The notes under the pieces were generated by a model that saw only the letters and a list, made by a program, of their open reading frames with translations, had not been told where the DNA came from and made no database searches. A program made the position numbers and the translations under genes. DNA of 12,299 bases from Hepatocystis sp. ex Piliocolobus tephrosceles (Eukaryota > Apicomplexa > Aconoidasida > Haemosporida > Plasmodiidae). The stretch spans positions 1 to 12,299 of the forward strand of contig CABPSV020000609.1 of the NCBI GenBank assembly GCA_902459845.2, in the 5' to 3' direction. Shown piece after piece: positions 1 through 8,999 of the stretch. Position 1 is the stretch's first letter; every line of letters starts with the position of its first letter.

Positions 1-649
1 TTTTTTTTTTTTTTTTTTTTTTTTTTATTTTTTTTTTTTTTATTTTTACTAGTATAAAAAACAAACCGCACTTAATCCGTTGAGTACTAACTTTAATAAA
101 ACATTTATTATTTTTTAAAACAACCAAATAATTTGCTTTAACATGCTGTTCACATATCCCTATGATTTTATTATATATATTTTTTTATTTTTTTATTTAT
201 TTATTTATTATTTTTTTTTTTTTTTTTTCTACAAAAATAGTATCATTTGCCTTTTTATCACGTTGATATTAATTTTTTTTTTTTTTTTTAAATATATTAT
301 TTTCATAAAGCGAAAATGCTGTTAAAGTTTTTTTATTTTTTTTAAATGTATTAAATTTTTTTATTCGTAATTCATGCATATATATATACTTTACGCTTAT
401 GCACATATATCATATATAAAAATATTAGGCTCATTTTATAGTTCCATATACCGTATACAACATTTTTTTTTTTTTTTTATAAAACCCTATACAAGTTGAA
501 CGGATATATATAAAAAAAAAATTAAAAGAAAAAATATCCTTTAAAAAAAAAAAAATAGGTGCCTTTATACATATAAATACGTTTTTTATTTTTTGAAAAT
601 AAAAGTATTAATAAAATTGTTTATACTATTAACTTTTATCCGTGTAACA
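1..649. other. Intergenic A/T-rich DNA upstream of the TAN1-like gene
   Basis: No gene is supported here. The window opens with poly-T (1-26), and several further T or A runs follow (for example about 465-478). Open frames in this stretch translate almost entirely as Phe/Ile/Leu/Tyr from T-rich DNA and are not coding-like. The stretch probably holds the promoter and 5' UTR of the gene starting at 650, but no specific element can be named. Confidence 0.6.
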
Positions 650-2315
650 ATGGAGTATAAAAAAACTAAAAGAGTGGGTCAATACGTGTATAAAGGTAGT
701 AGACATGAAAATAAGGTACTACCACTCTGTGAATTCAATGCTTAGTGTTACTTTATATATCTATATATGTACACGTGCGTATGTGTATAAGTTCTTAAAC
801 GTGTTCTTAATTATTCATAATTCCTTATGTATTATAAATTTTTATATGTTATTAGTGTTATATTCTGTTCTATATAATTCTGGCTAATCGTTGTAATTCT
901 ATTAGTTTTATTTCAATTGTTTCGACTGCTTTTACTGTTTTGACTGCTTTTACTGTTTTGACTGCTTTTACTGTTTTGACTGCTTTTACTGTTTCGACAG
1001 CTTTGACTACTTTGACTGCATGACTTGTTTTTTTCATTTTTTTTTTTTTTTTTTTTTTGACTATTTTACTTTTTTCAGAGACAAAAAATGAATGTTAACG
1101 CAGAATGTAAAGGATTATTAATATCGCCAGTGTCTTACAGAAAAACCAGTAGTAGTATAAAAGAAATTATAAATTATTTAAATAAACATTATCCTTTAAA
1201 TAAAGATAAAATTTGTATAAATGGTGATAGTAAACATAACAATGAAAATGAGAATGACAAAACTAACGGTATAAGTAACGAAAAAACAATTGACATAAAT
1301 AAAAGTGTAGAAAATAATGATGAAGATGAAGAGAAATTTAGTAAAATGGAACAACAACTGAATGAAGAGATTAAAGAAGCTAAATTAGATTATGATCGAT
1401 TTGTACCTCTTAAAAATATCGTAAAACATTTTACTCTTATAAAATTTAATAATGCAGAAGAAAAAACACCATCAGATATTGTTCATGACATATTTTCAGA
1501 AGCACAAACTAAAAAAGAAAAGTTTTTTTTCAGGAATATATGCAAATTAATGCCACTTGATAATATTTGTAAACCACATATTACCAATTTAATAAAAATA
1601 TTATTACCATTATTAAAGGATAATTTTACCAAAAGTATATGTGTCGAGCAAAATTTCACTTATACTATTTTATTAAATATGTTAGGACTAACTGAGCAGT
1701 TGGTAAAAGAAAATGAAGAAAATGAAGAAAATGAAGAAAATGAAGAAAATGAAGAAAAAGAAGAAAAGGAAGAAAATGAAGAAAATGAAGAAAATGAAGA
1801 AAAAGAAGAAAAGGAAGAAAAAGAAGAAAAGGAAGAAAAGGAAGAAAAGGAAGAAAAAGAAGAAAAAGAAGAAAATGAAAAAAAGGAAGAAAAGGAAGAA
1901 AAAGAAAAAAATGAAGAAAAAGAAAAAAATGAAGAAAAAGAAAAAAAGGAAGCTCAGTTAAATGGGACAAACACGTTAAAAGAAAATGAAATTGAGAAAG
2001 AGAAGGAGGACGAGAAAAAGGATGAGAACGTAGAAGTTGAAACACAAGATGGTCATACAAAAGAGAATGGGAAGTGTGAGGAAGTGGTTAAAAAGGCTTC
2101 TGAAGTAGCAACAGTAACCAAAGTAGCAGAGGCAGATAAAGCAGTTGAAGTACCCGAAAAAAAAAAAACCTATGCGTTAATATATAAATGTACACGCAAT
2201 AATACATTATCTAAATCAATAGTAATAAAAGTGTTGGATAAATGTATTGGAAATAACTATAAAGTAAATTTGACTAAACCTGATTTAGCAATATTTGTTT
2301 ATGTAACTGAGGTAA

Positions 2316-2367
<52 letters not shown>

Positions 2368-2695
2368 TATTGTTATTCATCTTAATGTATTGTTCTGTGC
2401 GCTTATCTGTCTCTCTCTATCCCTTTCTCTTTCTATATATACACATATATACATATGCATGAATTATATATATACATGTATGTACAATTTTTTATTACAT
2501 GTATGTAATCACTCTAACATGTTAATATATTAATAGTATATAACGTTCTATTTATTTCATTATAACTATCATTGTTTTTTCATTTTCCTTTTTTTCCAGA
2601 TTATGTGTGGAGTAAGTATAGTTAAAGATTATGGTGACATGAAAAAATTCAACATTTCTGCTTTTAATATCAATTACAATAACGAGGATCATTAG
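650..2695 (+). CDS. TAN1: TAN1/THUMPD1-like THUMP-domain protein (tRNA ac4C12 adaptor), three exons
   Basis: Proposed exons are 650-715, 1079-2311 and 2600-2695, all joined in phase 0, giving 464 residues. In yeast and human this family (Tan1/THUMPD1) presents tRNA-Ser and tRNA-Leu to the Kre33/NAT10 acetyltransferase to make N4-acetylcytidine at position 12. Exon 1 encodes a basic segment with KRVGQYV, resembling the KRKGKAQYV segment near the human N-terminus. Exon 2 adds the GLLIS strand (about residues 33-37), RFVPL (about 129), the IVHDIF and ICKLMPL helix/strand region (about 145-182), and then a long Glu/Lys/Asn tract (233-313, fading to about 380). The C-terminal THUMP half starts at TYALIYK (386), with the KVNLTKPDLAIFVYV strand. 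Exon 3 supplies MCGVSIVKDY, matching the family's VCCLSVVKDY, and ends 31 codons in. Splice borders are GTACTA..CAG (716-1078, a weak donor) and GTAATA..CAG (2312-2599). Family call is firm. Exon 1 is slightly less certain, and translation from 1088 would give 439 residues. Confidence 0.88.
924..1020 (+). repeat. 18-bp tandem repeat in TAN1 intron 1
   Basis: Four uninterrupted copies of an 18-bp unit (GACTGCTTTTACTGTTTT) run from 924 to 995, the last differing slightly at its end. Degenerate GACAGCTTT/GACTACTTT units continue to 1020. Each unit contains two related half-units (GACTGCTTTT and ACTGTTTT). The array lies entirely inside the proposed first intron (716-1078), just before its polypyrimidine tract and CAG acceptor. 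Confidence 0.9.
1709..1951 (+). repeat. In-frame GAA/AAT/AAG low-complexity tract coding Glu-Glu-Asn and Glu-Glu-Lys repeats
   Basis: 243 nt (81 codons) made almost only of GAA, AAT, AAA and AAG encode EEN and EEK tripeptide repeats, residues 233-313 of the TAN1-like protein. The period is mostly 9 nt. The tract is purine-only on the + strand apart from the T of AAT codons. It lies between the N-terminal and C-terminal halves of the THUMP-containing fold. Confidence 0.95.
2312..2599 (+). other. TAN1 intron 2 with a 48-nt poly-T tract
   Basis: The intron opens GAG|GTAATA and closes TTTTTCCAG|ATT. It carries 48 consecutive T (2319-2366) only a few bases after the donor, a CT-rich patch (about 2407-2434) and a TATA/CATA patch. 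Reading through instead of splicing would add poly-Phe and end at 2533, losing the conserved SIVKDY segment. That is why splicing is preferred. Confidence 0.88.
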
Positions 2696-2789
2696 TTTTA
2701 ATTTTATAATTAATAAACAGCACTTCTGTGCGAGTACTTTTTTGGGGGACCTTATTAATATATAATATATAGTATTTTAACACGATAAA

Positions 2790-2843
<54 letters not shown>

Positions 2844-3328
2844 CAAAAAAAAAAGCAAAAGAGCTAGCAAAAATAGCTATCAAAAATAGCTATCAAAAAT
2901 AGCTAACAAAATTAACTCAAAAAAAAAAAAAAAATATATGCATTTTTTTTTTTTTTTTTTTTTTAATTTGTGTAAAATAACCTTTGGGAGAGGATTTAGT
3001 CGCATATATATTTTATTGCATAATATTTTATTTATTATTTATTTTACTAGTTATTTTATTTTATATTTATGTTTTTCGCTTTCATTTTCATAAAAACTGC
3101 TTTCTTAATTTTTTTTAAGACATTCAAAATTATTAAAAATAGCTAAACAAATAAATGAGCAAATAATTAAAATAAATACCATTTGTATATTGGTTTTTTA
3201 TTTTTTCTTTTAATTTGTATACGCATTTAAGCCTAATTTTTAGAGTCTTATTTTATATGATATATTTACAACTTTATTCCATTTTTCTTATTTTAAATTG
3301 AAGTAAAAAAAAAAAAAAAAAAAAAAAA
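2696..3328. other. Intergenic region between the TAN1-like gene and the next + strand gene
   Basis: No gene is supported. It holds a 48-nt poly-A run (2791-2838), a short 13-bp tandem repeat (2868-2906), adjoining A and T runs (about 2919-2964) and, directly before the next start codon, an A-run of more than 20 nt (3305-3329). It should contain the 3' UTR of the upstream gene and the 5' UTR of the downstream one. Confidence 0.65.
2868..2906 (+). repeat. 13-bp tandem repeat CAAAAATAGCTAT, three copies
   Basis: Three head-to-tail copies lie at 2868-2880, 2881-2893 and 2894-2906, the last ending TAA instead of TAT. A related GAGCTAGC precedes them (2861-2868) and a stray AAAAATAGCTAA recurs at about 3135-3146. 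Each copy contains the palindrome TAGCTA. They lie after the stop codon of the TAN1-like gene, just past the 48-nt poly-A. Confidence 0.85.
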
Positions 3329-4137
3329 ATGGAAGTAGAAGACGAAATAAATAAGATATTAAAAAAATTAAAGAGAAAACAAAAAAAAGGAAACTTTTTT
3401 TGTAATGATAAAAACAAACAAAATTTAATTGATGACATGTTAAAAGAATATGATGTAGAAAATTCAGATGATTTTTTATGCACAGTTCAGGATGTCATGA
3501 CTAATAATTATAAACTAGACGATAAAAATGATTTACAATTTTATAAAAATGTTTATAACGATTTTGAGAGCGATATAAGTTATTTTTTTGATAAGTATGT
3601 TGACAAAATAATCAACTCATCTTTTAATAATAAAAAAAGTTTTATAAAAAAAGAAAAAACAATTGACGTTCCTTCAAATATCATTCATAAGCAGTTGAAC
3701 TATAATGTAATGCATGGACAAATATTGAGGAACTTTGAACGTACAGAGAAATATTTTAAGCCTATGTTAATGCTTGGTGAAAACTAGTAAGTTTCTTGTA
3801 GGCATATATATATATATATATATGTACGTATGGACTCAAGTTAAACGAACATATTTGTGTAAATTTTGTATTGGTAGTAGTTTGTACAGACACGAACTTG
3901 TCTATTTAAGCTTATTTTTATACAAAACAAGTTCTAACATTTGTATTTGTGTTTTTTATCTAACAATAATGAAACACAAAAAAAAAAAAAAAAAAAAAAA
4001 TCACAAAAAAAATGTCACAATAAAACTGAAACATTTTTTTGTTTAGTTATTCAGACAGCTCCACTTCCTCGGATAACGAGGAACAAAGAAAAAAAATATA
4101 TTTAAAGGACATAACAAAAAAGTATAAACTTATGTAA
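3329..4137 (+). CDS. Conserved-looking small charged protein of unknown function, two exons
   Basis: Exon 1 is 3329-3786 and exon 2 is 4047-4137, giving 182 residues. I do not recognise the family. Exon 1 alone would stop at TAG 3785-3787, but that TAG overlaps a consensus donor (TA|GTAAGT). Splicing to TTTGTTTAG (ending 4046) keeps the frame and adds YYSDSSTSSDNEE followed by a basic KDITKKYKLM end. The second exon has balanced codon use and ends in TAA, unlike the intron. The protein is rich in Lys/Asp/Asn. It starts with a Lys-rich predicted helix (EINKILKKLKRKQKK), has an acidic middle, and no signal peptide or membrane segment. The SDSSTSSDNEE patch fits acidophilic kinase (CK2-like) sites, which is inference. 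The start follows a long A-run and is the first ATG in the open frame. Function should be left as hypothetical. Confidence 0.78.
3787..4046 (+). other. Intron of the small charged protein gene
   Basis: 260 nt with donor GTAAGT (the only textbook Plasmodium donor in this window) and acceptor TTTTTTTGTTTAG. It contains a (TA)n patch near the donor and an A-run (about 3980-4000). Its first base completes a TAG stop if it is not removed. Confidence 0.78.
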
Positions 4138-5126
4138 TTAGATGAGAATTCCTGAACTAAAAAAAAAAAAAAAAAAAAAAAAAATCAAGCGTAATGTTAT
4201 TACTGTTATTGTTATTTTTCACCAGCGTGTAATCTTTTTACATAAGTTCGTTAATGAACGGGATTATATATATATATTATGTTCATACCTTTTTTTTACA
4301 TTTATTTAACACCACTCCGTATTTTTTTTTTTTTTTTGTTTTTTAATGCCAAAACTGACTTTTTAAATTTTTTAGTTACTCTTAATTGTTCATAACTTTT
4401 TTAAGTCGTTTTTATATATTATTATTACTGTTTTCAAAAACAAATGGTTTAATTTTAAAAAATAAATAAATTTATGAGTTGAAAAGTGAATATGGACAAA
4501 TGAAAAATCGAACAAATAACTATAAGACAAATAAACTTAGCAACATGTAAAAATATTTTTAAATGTGCATAAATAAAATAAAAATAAAATAAAAATACAA
4601 TTAATTTGTTACATTAATTTGCTACATTAATTTACTAATTTTTTTTTTTTTTTTTTTATTAAATAATATTAAAAATAAGATATATTTTTATGCATTTATT
4701 ATAGTTTTATATGTTTTCTCAAAATAATTTATCGCTTTAAGCTGAACTATTCATAATATTCATTTAAAATGTTGAAAGTATGGAACATAAAAAAAATAAC
4801 AAAATAAAAAATAGTTAAGCATGTGCATGTTTAAACTGATTTAATAATAAAAAAGTAATAGCTAAGAGGAAGAAAATAGTTCTACTAGAACATTTTGCAT
4901 TGTTAATCCATTTATGACATATAATGTGTATATTATTTATGTGACATATCTCACTAAGCATTTTAATAGTTAAAACTGTTGTTTATTTTTATTTTTTCAT
5001 AATAAATTTTAAAACTATCGTATAACTATTAATGATGAAAAAAATAATATAATAGTTATGTTCATTACCATTTGAATGAAATATAAAGATTTAAAAACAA
5101 GTACCATGGTGTTCAATGTTAAATGT

Positions 5127-5177
<51 letters not shown>

Positions 5178-5465
5178 CATTTAATTTTGACTTTACATAT
5201 ATTACATATATATTTTTTTTCATGACCATAATAAATAAAACATATATGTACATGTATATATACAAACACAAATAGTGGCATTTTCAGGTTTAATTAATAA
5301 TTATTCATTTATTTATTTATTTTTATTTTATTTTACTTTTTTTTTTTATATTTTTCAAATGGATATATATTTATGTACATGTTATTGTTTGTTTTATATA
5401 TAATTTTTTTAAAAAAAAAAATAAGAATATATGCATCGTGGATATATCTGATTCTGTACATATAT

Positions 5466-5509
<44 letters not shown>

Positions 5510-5556
5510 ATGTTTATTTATGTAGACGTATATGTACATATAATAATGTTAAATAT
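4138..5556. other. 1.4-kb intergenic region, presumed promoter and 5' UTR of the PP2C gene
   Basis: No coding region is supported over more than 1.4 kb. Content is A/T-rich with short homopolymers, a 47-nt poly-T (5128-5174), short T-rich runs around 5335-5350 and a (TA)n run (about 5474-5507) ending just before the PP2C start. One short ATG-led stretch near 5105 runs into poly-T. The frame of the PP2C ORF stays open a little upstream of its ATG, and TGTAG at 5521-5525 could act as a splice acceptor, so a small unseen 5' exon cannot be excluded. Confidence 0.6.
5128..5174 (+). repeat. 47-nt poly-T tract
   Basis: Uninterrupted T from 5128 to 5174, about 380 bp before the PP2C start codon. Such poly(dA:dT) tracts typically exclude nucleosomes, so a promoter role is possible but inferred. 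Confidence 0.9.
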
Positions 5557-6739
5557 ATGACAAAAGATAGTACAAAAGATAGTAAAAAAGATAGTAAAAA
5601 ATATAGTAAAAAAGATAAAACAGAAGAAAAGGACATTATAAACGAAGTCACAATCAATAATTCAGAAATGGATAGAGTTGTAGAAAGAGTCAAAGAAGAG
5701 CTAACTGATGAGGAGAATGCAATTTTAAACAATATCGATCAAAACAGTAACAATGAAGAAAGTAATGAAAATAATAGTAACAATTTGAAAATAAACAAAC
5801 AACAAGAAAAAAAATTTCATGAGGACACTATTATAAAGCAGTCAAGTAATACAATCCGTAATGATCACAATAACACATTTGATGATGAAGAGAGTGATAA
5901 TGTTGACAGTATATACACTGATATGACTCAAAAAGAGCATTTAAAAAGTATGGAAGAAAATGTAAGCAATAAAAATAAAAGAAAACAAATGTTTATAAAT
6001 AACAACCATGAATATGTAGAAAAAGGAAATTTAGAAAAAGGAAATGTAGAAAAAAGAAATTTAGAAAAAAGAAATGTAGAAAAAAGAAATGTAGAAAAAA
6101 GAAATGTAGAAAAAGGAAATTTAGAAAAAGGAAATGTAGAAAAAGGAAATGTAGAAAAAAGAAATGTAGAAAAAAGAAATGTAGAAAAAAGAAATGTAGA
6201 ATATAGAAATGTAGAATATAGAAAATTTAAAAGAAACAAAGAATATAGCGATGAAATTAGAGAAGATAAACATAATGACAAAAAAAAAAAAAAAAAAAAA
6301 AAAAGTTCTAAGGATATTAACAACTCAACTTCTTTACATGATAGTAGTAATAATAGTTATAAAGATAGTGATAAAGATAGTGATAGTAGTATTCAAAACA
6401 TTTCTGGGAGAATAACAGATCCATTATCTTTTATCGAAAATGACAATGACGAAATAAATAATATACATACAAGTGATGATATAGAATATCCATGTATATA
6501 TACAAAAAACACAAAAGAATGGTTTAAAACTATTGAAAATGAAGATTGGTATATTAACAAATTATGTAATTGGTTATATAATATTAAGGACGATATTTAT
6601 TTTCATATTAGTAGTCAAAATATTTTTTATGAAAAAAATGGAACTTTTATATCGTTTGATAATTGTTTAATAGAAGATGATGACACTAATGTTAATAATA
6701 TAACAAAAGAAAAAGATTTAATTTTTTCTGAAAGTAATG

Positions 6740-6784
<45 letters not shown>

Positions 6785-8127
6785 TAGAAGTAATAAGTTA
6801 TGAACAAGATGGACTAGTCACATCAAAAAAAAAAAAAAAAAAAGATGCTTCTGGTTATGATCAACATAATGAATATAACAGCACAAGTGACAATCGTAAC
6901 AATAATAACGATTTGAATACATCAGAAAAATCAACGAAATGTATCGACGAAACAACAGAAGAAATAGATCTCTCATTAGAAGATGATATAATATGTGGTA
7001 GTTACAGTAAAATAGGAGAACATACGCAAGGTGAAAATGAAGATATGTATATAACGAAAGATATGATTTATTTAAGTAATGTAATTAATAGTGATAGTTT
7101 GTGTTTATTTAGTGGTGTTTTTGATGGGCATGCAAGTACCACTTGTTGTAGTTATGTAACTTCTCATTTAAAAACAAACTTGTTGGCAAAATTTAGAGAA
7201 TGTTATTTAATTAATAGTAATAAAACATCAATAGAAAAAGAAGTAAAAAGAGAAATAAAAAAAAAAAAAAAAAAACTAAGTGAAGAAGAAATTAAATTAA
7301 ATGAACTAAGTACAGAAGTGAGAGCATTATATGATAGTTGTATAAAAGGATTTGATATGACTGATAAAAATTATTTAGAAATAGCAAAAAAAAATGGTTA
7401 TTATGATGGATGTACAGCTTGTATAATTTTAATTTATGGACCTGACAATGATGGTTCATTAAAAGTATTATGTGCAAATTGTGGCGATTCAGGTGCTTTA
7501 ATATGTCATAATGGAAAAGCTTTAAATTTATCATTATCTCATAAACCAGAAGTAAGAGAAGAAAAAATGAGAATATTAAAATGTGGTGGTAATATTGTTA
7601 ATATAAATGGTATAAATCGTGTTATTACAAAACCAACGAATTTAAAAAATCAAAATAATTCGAAAAATAAAAAGCCAAATAATTTTTTAGCTTTATCAGT
7701 ATCAAGAACATTTGGTGATATAAATTATAAACTACCAAAAAAAATATTAATATCTAAACCTTCAATCTCTGTATATACAATAGACTTTGATCTTGATTCT
7801 TTTATTGTACTAGCTACAGATGGAATATTAAATGTATTAACTGATGAAAACATTATTGATATTGTATGGAATAATAGACATAAAAAACCTGAACAGGCAG
7901 CTGAAGAAGTTGTTAAAGAAGCAACAAAAAGAGGGTCAAAAGATGATAAAACGTGTACAGTTATTTTTTTTTATTGGAGAAAAGATATTTTTGGTAATGT
8001 ACCAGAAACTGATACTGTAGAAATCGTTAAGCAGGATGAACCTAAAGAAGAGGTATTTAAAATTAAAAAATTGTGTCATATATGTAGAACTACTGTGCGT
8101 AATCTTGCGACTGAGCGTGCTAACTAG
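5557..8127 (+). CDS. PP2C/PPM-family Ser/Thr protein phosphatase with long low-complexity N-terminus
   Basis: 856 residues in one exon. Metal-dependent PP2C enzymes remove phosphate from Ser/Thr using two Mg/Mn ions. The catalytic domain spans about 478-809. Metal-site residues are present: GENED (E495, D496), FDGH (D523, G524), ATDG (D755) and the KDDKT motif (D796). Other family marks are DGCTA (617-621), CGDSGALI (642-649), SHKP (661-664) and LSVSRTFGD (713-721). The usual Arg four residues before the ED pair is Gln491, and the usual Asp of DHKP is Ser661. Lys-rich (about 550-590) and Asn/Lys-rich (about 692-709) insertions interrupt the domain. The N-terminal half is low complexity: KDS-type repeats at the start, 14 pentapeptide repeats (154-223), poly-Lys, and an Asn run near 397-410. 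A Trp-rich, possibly folded segment lies at about 311-375. No Gly2 for myristoylation, no signal peptide or membrane segment. The C-terminus has CHIC, a lone CxxC pair. Family is certain; which PPM paralogue it is cannot be told. Confidence 0.95.
6016..6225 (+). repeat. 15-bp in-frame tandem repeat, 14 copies, coding (V/L)EK(R/G)N
   Basis: Fourteen perfect-length 15-bp units (type GTAGAAAAAAGAAAT) run without a gap and encode pentapeptides VEKRN, VEKGN, LEKRN, LEKGN, and at the end VEYRN and VEYRK. Variation is limited to single-base changes: G/T at base 1, A/G at the Arg/Gly codon, AAA/TAT at codon 3. The pattern of variants suggests block duplication. The pentapeptides would form a highly charged stretch, possibly helical. 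Confidence 0.95.
6740..6780 (+). repeat. AAT trinucleotide run coding poly-Asn in the PP2C N-terminus
   Basis: About 14 Asn codons (all AAT) follow SND. This is the classic asparagine-repeat class of Plasmodium proteins and marks a disordered linker before the PP2C domain. Confidence 0.9.
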
Positions 8128-8134
8128 TGTGTAC

Positions 8135-8165
<31 letters not shown>

Positions 8166-8569
8166 CATATATATACATACATACATATATATATATATTT
8201 ATACGTTTTTTTTTTTTTTTTTTTTTTTTTTAGGACATTAACATGTTTTCTGAGGCATTTTGACATGATGTGGCGTACTTTTTAATTTTTTATTTGCTGT
8301 TTAAATTTACAGTATACATTTTAGTTTAAGCAAATTAAGTTTGATATGTTTTTAGTGATTAAAATTCACAAATGGTAAAAGTTTAATAAATATAACACGA
8401 CAAAAAAGATAAAAAAAAAGTAAAAATAAAAATAAAAATTAAAAAATAAAATTTACAAATGAGCAATGCTCAAATAGCGAGCACATAAAACGAATTTTAA
8501 ATTTAAATATATATATATATATATATATATATCAAATTACTAATTTTATTGACAATTCGAGAATTAATT
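8128..8569. repeat. 3' region of the PP2C gene with TACA/TA microsatellites and poly-T
   Basis: Directly after the stop codon, a CATA/TACATA microsatellite (about 8130-8200) leads into a T-run ending in TAG (8207-8233). Further on are AATAAA-like motifs, short AAAAT repeats (about 8420-8450) and a (TA)n run (about 8509-8532). This fits 3' UTR and termination sequence. No coding potential was seen. Confidence 0.6.
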
Positions 8570-8573
8570 TATA

Positions 8574-8999
8574 TATAGTACATGCCGTTTGGGGATGGCA
8601 CCCCAACTACATTGCCCCAACTATCTTGTTTGGTGGCTATTTCTATTTTTGTACATATATATATATATATATATATATGATTATTAAAATTTGTGAAAAC
8701 ATGTTTTTTTGTATTTACAATATATATGCCCATTTTTAAATATGGCTTATGTTGATAATTTTTTTTTTTTGTTTTCCTTTTATTTCGCATTTTATATAAA
8801 TTGCTAACTACGAAATGTGTCCACTTCAATGAGTGCGCTTCTGCTCGACCATTTTTGCTAGTGTTTTTTTTTTTCACTTTTATTATTAACATACAATACA
8901 TATATATATATATATATATATATGTATTTATTTATGTAAGTTGTTAGCATACCGTTTTGTGCTAGTTTTGTTTGTATTTCAAATGCTTTTAAAAGCTCT

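Noticed and set aside
143..325. 60-residue + strand open frame rich in Phe, Tyr, Ile
   Set aside because: It is a translation of T-rich simple sequence, with no recognisable motif or coding-like composition.
705..887. 60-residue + strand open frame
   Set aside because: It overlaps the proposed exon 1 and intron 1 of the TAN1-like gene in another frame and has no supporting motif.
1665..2060. Antisense and alternate-frame ORFs over the Glu/Lys tract (Leu/Phe/His- and Lys/Met-rich)
   Set aside because: They are shadows of the GAA/AAT/AAG repeat; the TAN1 frame is fixed by conserved motifs on both sides.
3774..4046. 90-residue + strand open frame
   Set aside because: It lies in the intron of the small charged protein gene and reads IYIYIY and poly-Lys from microsatellites.
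5104..5127. ATG with short coding-like stretch before the 47-nt poly-T as an upstream PP2C exon
   Set aside because: The only donor-like GT lies in poly-T and no matching conserved N-terminal motif supports a join.
5928..6323. 131-residue - strand frame with FSTF repeats
   Set aside because: It is the antisense shadow of the 15-bp repeat in the phosphatase gene.
8117..8233. Possible intron at the 3' end of the PP2C gene, using poly-T-TAG at 8233 as acceptor
   Set aside because: Joining TA (8126) to G recreates TAG, and the donor at 8117 gives a stop after two codons; the plain stop at 8127 is simpler.
8569..8901. Single 110-residue - strand protein covering two of the islands
   Set aside because: It must translate a (TA)n run as IYIYIYI and a Lys-rich A-run, so an unbroken gene is unlikely; treated as unresolved islands instead.
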